Assembly (NCBI RefSeq): GCF_900103505.1
Contig: NZ_FNIA01000010.1
Coordinates: 61,302 to 125,301 of the forward strand
Direction: 5' to 3'
Source: Haloarchaeobius iranensis
Lineage (GTDB): Archaea > Halobacteriota > Halobacteria > Halobacteriales > Natrialbaceae
Length of the DNA stretch: 64,000 bases
Position numbers and translations under genes: made by a program. Shown piece by piece: positions 17,048 to 24,917 of the stretch. Below the pieces are notes generated by a model that did no database searches, was not told the DNA's origin, and saw nothing but the letters and a program-made list of their open reading frames with translations. The first letter of the stretch is position 1. Each line of letters opens with the position of its first letter.

Positions 17048-17872
17048 GTGAACGGGTGGGTCGAGCCCGTCGCGCGAGGCCTACAGACCGGCGGCGTCAC
17101 CGCGAACGCCGACTTGCTTCTGTTCCTCGTCATCGGCGCGCTCGGCGGCGCGCACTGCCTCGGGATGTGCGGGCCGCTGGTGTCGACGTACGCCGACCGC
17201 ATCACCGCGAGCGGCGACGACCGCCGGCGGGACCAGCTCACGATGCGCGACGTCCGCCAGCACGGCCTGTTCAACCTCGGCCGGACCGCGGGCTACGCGT
17301 TCGTCGGTGCGGTCCTCGGACTCGCCGGGAGCCTCGTCGTCGGGAGCGTCACGGCCGTCACGTCGCTCTCGGATGTCGTACGCGGGAGCATGGGCATCCT
17401 CGTCGGCCTGTTCATCCTCGCCGCAGGCGTCGGCTACCTGTTCCGTGGCACCGCCGGGGGTGCGGCCGTCGGGAACTCCATCCCCGTTCTCTCGGGGGTG
17501 TTCCGACGGGTCAGTGGCGTGTTGACGGGCCACCTCGACCGCGCGACGAACTCGACGGGCATCGTCGGACTGGGGGCGGTCCACGCGGTACTCCCCTGCC
17601 CGATCACCTACCCCGCGTACCTGTACGCGTTCGTCATCGGCGACCCGTTCCGGGGGGCGCTCGCGCTCGCCCTGCTCGGTGTCGGGACCGTCCCGACGCT
17701 GCTGGCGTACGGGCTCGCCATCGGCTCGCTGTCGGTGCGGCACCGGACGCTCCTGCACCGCACGATGGGCGTCGCCTTCCTCGCACTGGGCTACCTGCCG
17801 CTGGCCCACGGCCTGATGCTGTTCGGCGTCCACCTGCCGCACCCGCCCGTGCCGTACTACCAGCCGCTGTGA
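17048..17872 (+). CDS. UreH/SafE-like membrane protein, probable copper handling
   Basis: A 274-aa protein with about six membrane helices in two halves. The first helix carries GGAHCLGMCGP, the Cys-containing signature of UreH-like and TauE/SafE-annotated proteins found beside cytochrome-oxidase copper ATPases. The second half has AVLPCPITYPAYLYA, with a conserved Cys-Pro. A translocation or redox role in copper delivery is inferred from this motif and from the adjacent P-type ATPase. It starts with GTG at 17048, 3 nt after the preceding small gene, and ends 7 nt before the ATPase start. Confidence 0.8.
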   Translation: MNGWVEPVARGLQTGGVTANADLLLFLVIGALGGAHCLGMCGPLVSTYADRITASGDDRRRDQLTMRDVRQHGLFNLGRTAGYAFVGAVLGLAGSLVVGSVTAVTSLSDVVRGSMGILVGLFILAAGVGYLFRGTAGGAAVGNSIPVLSGVFRRVSGVLTGHLDRATNSTGIVGLGAVHAVLPCPITYPAYLYAFVIGDPFRGALALALLGVGTVPTLLAYGLAIGSLSVRHRTLLHRTMGVAFLALGYLPLAHGLMLFGVHLPHPPVPYYQPL

Positions 17873-17879
17873 GTGAGCT

Positions 17880-20303
17880 ATGACCGGCTGCACGCTCTGT
17901 GACCTGGACCTGCCCGCCGAGCCCGTGACCGACCCCGAGGTGGAGGGCGAGTTCTGCTGTCGGGGGTGCCTCGCCGTCGCGCGCTCGCTGGACGACGTCG
18001 AGGACATCGACGCGGCCTCGCCCGAGGAGCTACTCGACGCGGGCGACGACGACGCGGACGGCGAGGTCTGCTACCTCTCGGTCGACGGGATGCACTGTGC
18101 GACCTGCGAGCTGTTCCTCGAGTCGACCGCGACCGACAACCCGGGCGTCGAGGGGGCGTCGGCGAGCTACGCGACGGACACGATGAAGCTCGTCTACGAC
18201 CCCGCCGCCGTCGACGCCGCCGACCTGCCCGACCTCGTCTCGACGGCGGGCTACGAGGCGCGCGAGCGGGCCGTCGCCGAGGAGCACGAACCCGACTCGC
18301 CGACGGCGACGTTCCTCGTCGGGGGCGGCTTCTTCGGCATGATGACGATGCTGTGGTATGTGCTGTTCATCTACCCGCAGCACTTCGGCTTCGCGCCGGT
18401 CGTCGACTTCGGCTCGTTCGGCCGGCTCTACCTGCTCGCACAGATCTGGCTGTTCACGACCGTCGTGCTGTTCTACAGCGGCTTCACCCTCCTCCGTGGG
18501 GCCTACGTGAGCCTCCGGGCGGGCCAGCCGAACATGGACCTGCTCGTCTCGCTCGCGGCGACGAGCGCGTACGTCTACAGCACCGCCGTGATGCTGACCG
18601 GCGGCATCGACGTCTACTTCGACGTGACCGTCGCCATCGTGCTCGTCGTCAGCGCGGGCAACTACTACGAGGACCGCGTGAAGCGCAACGCCGTCTCGCT
18701 GCTGTCGGACCTCACCGCGGCGTCGGTCGAGGAGGCCCGGCTCCGCGACGGCCGCACGCTCCCGGTCGAGGACGTGGCCCCGGGCTCCGAACTGCTCGTC
18801 CGGCCGGGCGAGCGCGTCCCGCTCGACGGCACCGTCGTCGAGGGCGTCGCGGCCGTCGACGAGGCGCTCGTGACCGGCGAGTCACTCCCGGTGACGAAGC
18901 GCCCGGGCGACGCGGTCGTGGGCGGCTCTGTCGTCACCGACACCCCGCTCGTCGTCGCGGTGAGCGAGGACGCGACGAGCACGCTCGACCGCATCGTCGG
19001 CCTGCTCTGGGAGGTCCAGAGCGCCCGCCCCGGCGTCCAGCGCCTCGCGGACCGGCTCGCGACGGTGTTCGTTCCGACCGTGACGACCGTCGCACTGCTG
19101 GTCGCCACCGGGACGCTCGTCCTCGGTGGGGGCCCGACCGGCGCGCTGCTCGTCGGGCTGACCGTCCTCGTCGTCGCCTGCCCGTGTGCGCTCGGCCTCG
19201 CCACGCCGCTGGCAGTCGCCGCGGGCATCCAGCGCGCCGCCGAGTCCGGCGTCGTCGTCGCCTCGGAGACGGTGTTCGAGGTGCTGCCCGACGTCGACAC
19301 CGTCGCGCTCGACAAGACCGGGACGCTGACCAGCGGCGAGATGACCGTGACCGACGTCGCGGTCGCGGACGGCGACGAGACGCGGCTCCTCGCCCGCGCC
19401 GCCGCGCTGGAACGGTACTCGAACCACCCCATCGCCGACGCCGTCGTCGCGTTCGCCGGCGGTGAGGGCGTTCGACCCGTCCCTGGCGGGGAACCCGCGA
19501 CCGACGGCGGCGAACCGGCGGGGGCCACCGCGACGGGCCGCGACGCGGCCGCCTGGGACGACCCCGCGGCGTCGGTCGACGTGCGCCCGACGGGCGTCGT
19601 CGGCGACGTCGACGGCGAGCGGACCGTCGTGGGGAACCACGACCTCCTCGACGCCGAGGGAATCGCGGTCCCGGAGCCGTTCCGCGAGCGGGCAGACGCG
19701 GTCGCGGCCGACGGCGGCGTCCCCGTCCTCGTCGGCTGGGACGGTCAGTTTCGGGGACTCCTCGCCGTCACCGACCGGCCCCGCGACGACTGGGACGAGA
19801 CGGTCCGGGCGCTCGCCGACGACGGGCGCTCGGTCGTCGTCCTGACCGGCGACGAGGGCGCTGCCGCCGAACGGTTCCGGGACCACCCGGCCGTCGACGA
19901 GGTGTTCGCCGGCGTCCCGCCGGACGGGAAGGTCGCTGCGATCCAGCGACTCCGCGCACAGGGGACCGTCGCGATGGTCGGCGACGGCGACAACGACGCG
20001 CCCGCGCTCGCTGCGGCGGACGTCGGGGTCGCCATCGCCGGCAGCGGCGGACTGGCTGCGGAGGCGGCCGACGCGGTCGTGACCGACGGTCGGCTCGACG
20101 CGGTCCCCGTCCTGTTCGACGTGGCCACCGCGACCAGACGGCGCGTCCGCGAGAACCTGACCTGGGCGTTCGGCTACAACGCCGTGGCCATCCCGCTGGC
20201 GGCCACGGGGCTCCTGAACCCGCTGTTCGCCGCGCTGGCGATGGGCACCAGCAGCGCCCTCGTGGTGCTGAACTCGGCGCGGTCCCTCGTTCCCACGGAG
20301 TGA
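17880..20303 (+). CDS. Copper-translocating P-type ATPase (CopA2/FixI-like)
   Basis: An 807-aa P1B ATPase. The N-terminus has a Cys-rich segment (CTLCDLD, then CCRGCLA) followed by a heavy-metal-associated domain with GMHCATCE (about residue 73), the arrangement of FixI/CcoI pumps. Core motifs are TGES (about 330), membrane CPCALGLATP (about 437), phosphorylation site DKTGTLTSG (about 477), SNHPIADA and GDGDNDAPAL. CPC specifies Cu(I)/Ag(I). FixI-type pumps load copper into oxidases rather than detoxify, and the ba3 operon next door fits that. It is last in a three-gene transcript. Confidence 0.88.
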   Translation: MTGCTLCDLDLPAEPVTDPEVEGEFCCRGCLAVARSLDDVEDIDAASPEELLDAGDDDADGEVCYLSVDGMHCATCELFLESTATDNPGVEGASASYATDTMKLVYDPAAVDAADLPDLVSTAGYEARERAVAEEHEPDSPTATFLVGGGFFGMMTMLWYVLFIYPQHFGFAPVVDFGSFGRLYLLAQIWLFTTVVLFYSGFTLLRGAYVSLRAGQPNMDLLVSLAATSAYVYSTAVMLTGGIDVYFDVTVAIVLVVSAGNYYEDRVKRNAVSLLSDLTAASVEEARLRDGRTLPVEDVAPGSELLVRPGERVPLDGTVVEGVAAVDEALVTGESLPVTKRPGDAVVGGSVVTDTPLVVAVSEDATSTLDRIVGLLWEVQSARPGVQRLADRLATVFVPTVTTVALLVATGTLVLGGGPTGALLVGLTVLVVACPCALGLATPLAVAAGIQRAAESGVVVASETVFEVLPDVDTVALDKTGTLTSGEMTVTDVAVADGDETRLLARAAALERYSNHPIADAVVAFAGGEGVRPVPGGEPATDGGEPAGATATGRDAAAWDDPAASVDVRPTGVVGDVDGERTVVGNHDLLDAEGIAVPEPFRERADAVAADGGVPVLVGWDGQFRGLLAVTDRPRDDWDETVRALADDGRSVVVLTGDEGAAAERFRDHPAVDEVFAGVPPDGKVAAIQRLRAQGTVAMVGDGDNDAPALAAADVGVAIAGSGGLAAEAADAVVTDGRLDAVPVLFDVATATRRRVRENLTWAFGYNAVAIPLAATGLLNPLFAALAMGTSSALVVLNSARSLVPTE

Positions 20304-20319
20304 AAATCTGGAGACCGGG

Positions 20320-20326
20320 TTTATAT
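20320..20326 (+). promoter_or_regulatory. TATA element of the small membrane protein gene
   Basis: TTTATAT lies 22-28 nt before the ATG at 20348, in the 44-nt spacer after the copper ATPase. The downstream gene therefore has its own promoter. Confidence 0.55.
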
Positions 20327-20347
20327 GTAGCACGCGTATCCACTGGT

Positions 20348-20590
20348 ATGACTCAGTACCCGAAGCAGACGAACGATGGACTCCCGACCGAAGAGCGCAT
20401 CCTCTGGGTCTCCGGTGCACTCGGCCTCCTCGTGGCGTTCCTGCTGACGGCCGCCGTGGTGTTCGCGACCGTCGGAACCGGCACGCTCACGACTGGCTAC
20501 GTCCCGGTGGCGCTCGTGTTCACCGCCCTGCTGGCCGTCGTCGTGTTCGCGATGCGCCGGCTGGGAACCAAGCGCTCGCGCCCGCGCTGA
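20348..20590 (+). CDS. Small two-helix membrane protein, function unknown
   Basis: An 80-aa protein. A polar N-terminus (MTQYPKQTNDGLPTEERIL) is followed by two hydrophobic helices (about residues 20-43 and 49-68) and a basic tail RRLGTKRSRPR, predicting a cytosolic C-terminus. It is separated from the copper ATPase by its own TATA element and is not clearly part of that operon. No family motif was recognised. Confidence 0.65.
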   Translation: MTQYPKQTNDGLPTEERILWVSGALGLLVAFLLTAAVVFATVGTGTLTTGYVPVALVFTALLAVVVFAMRRLGTKRSRPR

Positions 20591-20650
20591 CTGACAGCTC
20601 TTCCTGCGAAACCGGTAGTTTCAGCGTCGAGACGGTTCTTGAGGATAGCT

Positions 20651-21142
20651 ATGCGCGTGAGACCAGCGGAGTCCGGCGACGCCGAGGCGATTCTGGCGGT
20701 CCACGAGGCAGCCATCGCCGAGCGGGGACCGCGCGCGTACGACGACGGCGTCGTCGACGCGTGGCACGACGGCCGGAGCGTGGACGACTACGAGTTCGAC
20801 GGCGACGGCACGTTCCTGGTCGCGACGACCGACGGCGGCAGCGTCGTCGGGTTCGGCACCGCCCTCCCCGAGTGCCGCAACCACCTCGACGCCGACGTCG
20901 ACGCCGAGGTGACGGCCCTGTACGTGGACCCGGACCGGGCGGGCGAAGGCGTCGGGACAGCACTGCTCGAGGCGCTCCACGAGCACCTCCGTGCGGCGGG
21001 CGCGGCCTCGGCGGCGTGCTGGTCCTCGGCGAACGCCGCTGGGTTCTACGAGCGCCGGGGCTACGAGCGGGTGGCCACCCACCGCCACGAGTTCGCCGAC
21101 GGCGTGACCGGCGACGTGGTCGAGATGCAGACCCGGCTGTGA
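20651..21142 (+). CDS. GNAT-family N-acetyltransferase
   Basis: A 163-aa acetyl-CoA-dependent transferase. The core GNAT elements are present: a beta-4 strand EVTALYVDPDRAGEGVGTAL containing the pyrophosphate-binding GEGVGT loop (R/Q-x-x-G-x-G/A type), and a C-terminal AANAAGFYERRGYERV helix-strand (motif B) with the NAAGFYERRGY signature. The substrate is unknown. The first in-frame ATG that leads directly into the MRVRPAESGDAEAI beta-1 strand (20651) was chosen. It is flanked by short spacers and appears monocistronic. Confidence 0.85.
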   Translation: MRVRPAESGDAEAILAVHEAAIAERGPRAYDDGVVDAWHDGRSVDDYEFDGDGTFLVATTDGGSVVGFGTALPECRNHLDADVDAEVTALYVDPDRAGEGVGTALLEALHEHLRAAGAASAACWSSANAAGFYERRGYERVATHRHEFADGVTGDVVEMQTRL

Positions 21143-21252
21143 CCGACCGTGCCGACCCCGACGCGGGCCCCCTCGACAGTCACGTGACACGAGTGTAACC
21201 TGCCGACACGGGGGTCCACACGCTATTTCCTCGCCGGGCCCCTACGACCGGT

Positions 21253-22284
21253 ATGACCGATACGGACAGACTGCACGGCATCCACCACGTGACCGCCGTC
21301 GCGGCGGACCCGACCGAGAACGTCGCGTTCTACACCGACGTCCTCGGCCTGCGACTGGTCAAGCAGACCGTCAACTTCGACGACGTGACGACGTACCACC
21401 TCTACTACGGCGACGAGACGGGCACACCGGGCACGGCGATGACCTTCTTCCCCTTCGGCGGGACACGCCAGGGCCGAGTCGGCAAGGGCATGGCGAGCGC
21501 GACGGCGTTCCGCGCGCCCGACGGCTCGCTGCCGTACTGGCAGGACCGACTGACGGAGAGCGACGCCGACGTGACCCAGCCGGTCGAGCGCTTCGGCGAG
21601 ACCGTGCTCCCGTTCCGCGACCCGGACGGCCAGCCGCTCGAACTCGTCTTCGGCGACGACCCGCACGACGACGGTGCGGTCGAGCCGTGGAGCGACGGCC
21701 CGGTTCCTGCCGAGCACGCCCTGCGCGGCTTCGCCGGCGTGACGCTGCTGCCGACGGACCCCGAGGCGACCGCGGACGTGCTGGCGACGATGGGCTACGA
21801 GGCGGGGGAGACCGTCGGCGACCGCACCCGCTACGAGGTGCCCGACCGCGCCGGCGTCGTCGACGTGCTCGACCGACCCGACGCACCCGCCGCCCGGCCC
21901 GGTGCCGGCACCGTCCACCACGTCGCCTTCCGGACGCCCGACTCGGAGACGGAGCTCGCGTGGCGCGAGACCCTGCTCGACGCCGGTCAGCGCGTCACCG
22001 AGCAGAAGGACCGCCGCTACTTCCAGTCCATCTACTACCGCGAGCCCGGCGGCGTCCTGTTCGAGATCGCGACCGAGGAGCCCGGCTTCACCGCCGACGA
22101 ACCCGTCGAGGAGCTCGGCAGCGAGCTCCAGCTCCCCCCGTGGCTCGCGGACGACCGCGAGGGCATCGAGGCGAACCTCCCGCCGCTGGCGACCGACGCG
22201 AGGGCCCAGCTGCCGGACGGCGGCGTCGCCGGCGAGGCCAGCGGTGACACCGACCCAGACGACGACCGGGCGGGTGAGCGGTGA
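21253..22284 (+). CDS. VOC-family ring-cleaving dioxygenase (MhqO-like)
   Basis: A 343-aa protein made of repeated vicinal-oxygen-chelate modules. The first module starts LHGIHHVTAVAADP with a metal-ligand His and continues FYTDVLGLRLVKQTVNFDD. The second module starts near residue 150 (LRGFAGVTLLP) and then GTVHHVAFRTPD supplies another His. The conserved GVLFEIATEEPGF contributes the Glu ligand. This matches Bacillus MhqO-type proteins, which act in quinone/electrophile detoxification. The next gene overlaps by 4 nt and encodes an MhqD-like hydrolase, reinforcing the assignment. The tail after residue 320 is acidic and disordered. Confidence 0.82.
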   Translation: MTDTDRLHGIHHVTAVAADPTENVAFYTDVLGLRLVKQTVNFDDVTTYHLYYGDETGTPGTAMTFFPFGGTRQGRVGKGMASATAFRAPDGSLPYWQDRLTESDADVTQPVERFGETVLPFRDPDGQPLELVFGDDPHDDGAVEPWSDGPVPAEHALRGFAGVTLLPTDPEATADVLATMGYEAGETVGDRTRYEVPDRAGVVDVLDRPDAPAARPGAGTVHHVAFRTPDSETELAWRETLLDAGQRVTEQKDRRYFQSIYYREPGGVLFEIATEEPGFTADEPVEELGSELQLPPWLADDREGIEANLPPLATDARAQLPDGGVAGEASGDTDPDDDRAGER

Positions 22285-22937
22285 CCATGCTCGACGGCCC
22301 CCACGCCGACGCGCAGGTACTCACGGCCGGTGCATCCCTCGACGAGGCCCGTGCCGCTGTCGTCGCGCTCCACGGTCGGGGTGCGACGGCCCGGAGCGTG
22401 CTCGGCCTCGCGAGCGAACTCGACGTGGACGACGTCGCGTGGCTCGGGCCACAGGCCACCGGCAACACCTGGTACCCGTACTCGTTCATGGCCGACACGG
22501 CGGACAACGAGCCCCACCTCTCGTCGGCGCTCGAACTCGTCGACGAGACGGTCGCACGGGCCGTCGACGCCGGCATCCCGCGCGAGCGGGTCGTCCTGCT
22601 CGGCTTCTCGCAGGGGGCCTGCCTCGCCAGCGAGTACGTCGCGCGGAACGCGACCCGGTTCGGCGGCCTCGTCGCCTTCAGCGGCGGCCTCATCGGTCCC
22701 GAGGGCACGCCTCGGGAGTACGACGGCGACCTCGACGGCACCCCCGTCTACCTCGGCTGTGACGCGAAGGACCCGCACATCCCGAAGGAACGCGTCCACG
22801 AGACACGCGACGTGCTCACCGACCTCGGCGCGGACGTGACCGCACAGATATTCGAGGGGATGGGCCACACCATCATCCCCGAGGAGGTCGAGGGCGCGCG
22901 GGACGTGCTCAAACGTGCTGTCGGCGACGGGGAGTAG
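22281..22937 (+). CDS. Alpha/beta-hydrolase, phospholipase/carboxylesterase (MhqD-like)
   Basis: A 218-aa serine hydrolase. The nucleophile elbow is GFSQGACLA (Ser about residue 114), the catalytic His is in GMGHTI (about residue 196), and an Asp in CDAKDPHIP supplies the acid. The oxyanion region is ALHGRGATA. Family members hydrolyse short esters; Bacillus MhqD acts with MhqO against quinone-like electrophiles. A GTG start at 22281 overlaps the dioxygenase stop by 4 nt; an ATG six nt later (22287) is equally possible and leaves a 2-nt gap. Either way the two genes form one operon. Confidence 0.83.
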   Translation: MTMLDGPHADAQVLTAGASLDEARAAVVALHGRGATARSVLGLASELDVDDVAWLGPQATGNTWYPYSFMADTADNEPHLSSALELVDETVARAVDAGIPRERVVLLGFSQGACLASEYVARNATRFGGLVAFSGGLIGPEGTPREYDGDLDGTPVYLGCDAKDPHIPKERVHETRDVLTDLGADVTAQIFEGMGHTIIPEEVEGARDVLKRAVGDGE

Positions 22938-22983
22938 CCCAGCCCGCGAAATCCTCTTTGTCTCGCTCCGTGAAGCTGTCACC

Positions 22984-23874
22984 ATGAGCGACTCCGACAT
23001 CGTCGTGGAGCAGCTCCCGCCGGACGAGGCGTTCGGACTGGTGGCCCACGAGACCCGGGTCCGCGTGCTCGAGGCGCTACTCGACGCCGACGAACCGCTC
23101 TCGTTCAGCGAGCTCAACGACCGCGTCGGGATGCGCGACACCGGCCAGTTCAACTACCACCTCGGGAAGCTCACCGACCGGTTCGTCGCGGAGCACGACG
23201 AGGGGTACGTACTCACCCGCGAGGGCGCCCAGGTCGCCGGCGCTGTCCTCTCGGGCGGCTACACGAAGGCCATCGACGCCGACCCCGTCCAGATGGACGC
23301 CACCTGTCTCGACTGCGGGTCGCGGATGACGGCGACGTTCGAGGATACCAGGGTCGACATCACCTGCCGCGACTGCGGTGAGGACTTCGCACAGGTCGCG
23401 GTCCCGCCGGGTGCGCTCTACGACTGCACGCCCGAGGAGGCCATCGACGTCGCCCACCGCTGGGCGATCCGGAACCACAACACCGCGGAGCTCGGCTTCT
23501 GCACGCGCTGCGACGGCCGCATGGACCGCTGGGTCATCGACGCCACGGCCGACGACTCGCCGGACTGGCTCGTCGAGGGACCGTTCGAGGCGTTCGTCCG
23601 CTACGGCTGTGAACGCTGCAACGCCGGCTGGTTCACCGACGTCGGGCTCGCACTCATGTCACACCCTGCTGTCGTCGCCTTCCACTACGACCACGGCATC
23701 AACACGCGAGAGACGCCGCTCTGGGAGCTGGAGTGGGTGAGCGCCGACGCCTCGACGGTCGTCGACCGCGACCCGCTCCGGGTCGCCATCTCGGTGACGC
23801 TCGACGACGAGACGCTGACGCTCACCGTGGACGACGAGCTAGCCGTCCTCGACGAGGAGCGGACGCCCGCCTGA
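22984..23874 (+). CDS. ArsR-type winged-helix regulator with zinc-ribbon C-terminus
   Basis: A 296-aa transcription factor. Residues 8-90 form a winged helix (AFGLVAHETRVRVLEALLDA, FSELNDRVGMRDTGQFNYHL). Two Cys pairs, CLDCGSRM and CRDCGEDF, make a zinc ribbon near residues 103-130, and two more pairs follow (CTRCDGRM, CERCNAGW). This is a common haloarchaeal regulator architecture; the ligand is unknown. It starts 46 nt after the MhqD-like gene, and that proximity makes regulation of the detoxification pair plausible. I chose ATG 22984 because the upstream frame overlaps the previous gene and is not helix-forming. Confidence 0.82.
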   Translation: MSDSDIVVEQLPPDEAFGLVAHETRVRVLEALLDADEPLSFSELNDRVGMRDTGQFNYHLGKLTDRFVAEHDEGYVLTREGAQVAGAVLSGGYTKAIDADPVQMDATCLDCGSRMTATFEDTRVDITCRDCGEDFAQVAVPPGALYDCTPEEAIDVAHRWAIRNHNTAELGFCTRCDGRMDRWVIDATADDSPDWLVEGPFEAFVRYGCERCNAGWFTDVGLALMSHPAVVAFHYDHGINTRETPLWELEWVSADASTVVDRDPLRVAISVTLDDETLTLTVDDELAVLDEERTPA

Positions 23875-23904
23875 GCGCGGACCACTGGCGGCTCGCCCGC
23901 CGCG

Positions 23905-24861
23905 TCAGTGCACAGCGAGCCCCCGCACCGGCCCCGTCTCGTCCCACGCGACGACCCGGTTCCACGAGCGCCCGGCGTCCGTGCTCCGGTAGAGTCCGTC
24001 GTCGGCCGCCGCGAGGAACGTTCCGGGACCGGCAGGTGCGAGGACGGGCCGACGGAACCCCTCGGGGTCGGGCAGGCCGTCCATCGCGACCTCCCACGGG
24101 TCGTCACCGTGCTTCCGGTAGACGTAGCTCTCGGCGGTCCCGAGGCGATGGGCCCGGGACGCGCCGCTGGCGGCCGACACGACGCGAAGGTCAGGGTTCT
24201 CCGGGTCGACTGCGACGCTCCAGCAGTAGCGATGGTCGAGTCCCGACTGTGGCTGGTCCCAGGTCCGGCCGTGGTCGGTGCTCTCGGCGTAGCCGTCGCC
24301 GGCCGCGCTGTACACCCGACCGACCGCCTCGGGATGCGTCGCCAGCTGGTGGTTGTCGCGACGGCTCCCGTCGGGTCGCTCGGTCCACGTCTCGCCGCCG
24401 TCGTCGGTGACGACGAGCGCGCCGGCCTCGATGCCGACGTAGCACCGACCCGCCCGGTGCGGGTCCGGTTCGAGCCAGCGGACGTGGTGGGTGTCGGGTC
24501 GCGGCGGGAAGTACCACTCGTCGGCCGACGGCAGCTCGGCGAGGCCGGAGCGCTCGGTCCAGCTGTCGCCCCCATCGGCGGAGTAGAAGACGCGGCTCGG
24601 CTCCGTGCCGACCCAGACGCCGTCGGGTTCGTGCGGGTCGAGCGCGACCGCCGTCACCGAGTCCGGCAGGGACTCGCCGACGCGGTGCCAGTCGTCGTCG
24701 CTGCCGGTGACGTCGCGGCGGGACAGCCCGGCGTCGAACGTCCCGACGAATGCCCGGTCCGGCCCGACGGCCACGCACTCGAACTCGTGGCCCTCGTCCC
24801 GGTCGCTCACCGTGTCGTCGTCGACGGTCAGGAGCGCGTCGTCCAGTGCGACGAACTGCAT
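23905..24861 (-). CDS. Asp-box (BNR) beta-propeller protein
   Basis: A 318-aa protein with at least four Asp-box repeats of the S-x-D-x-G-x-x-W type: SADGGDSWTE, TDDGGETWTE, STDHGRTWDQ and STDAGRSWNR. Spacing of roughly 50-60 residues fits a propeller like those of sialidases and Ycf48/HCF136. There is no signal peptide, so it is probably cytosolic. Catalytic sialidase residues (Arg triad, Tyr/Glu) could not be recognised, so an enzymatic role is not claimed. It lies 56 nt downstream of the sulfatase-fold gene in the same direction and may share its transcript. Confidence 0.75.
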   Translation of the reverse strand: MQFVALDDALLTVDDDTVSDRDEGHEFECVAVGPDRAFVGTFDAGLSRRDVTGSDDDWHRVGESLPDSVTAVALDPHEPDGVWVGTEPSRVFYSADGGDSWTERSGLAELPSADEWYFPPRPDTHHVRWLEPDPHRAGRCYVGIEAGALVVTDDGGETWTERPDGSRRDNHQLATHPEAVGRVYSAAGDGYAESTDHGRTWDQPQSGLDHRYCWSVAVDPENPDLRVVSAASGASRAHRLGTAESYVYRKHGDDPWEVAMDGLPDPEGFRRPVLAPAGPGTFLAAADDGLYRSTDAGRSWNRVVAWDETGPVRGLAVH

Positions 24862-24917
24862 GGCTCCGGATACGCGCTCCCGAACAAAAACCTCGGGTGC
24901 CGGCTGGCCGACGGCGT

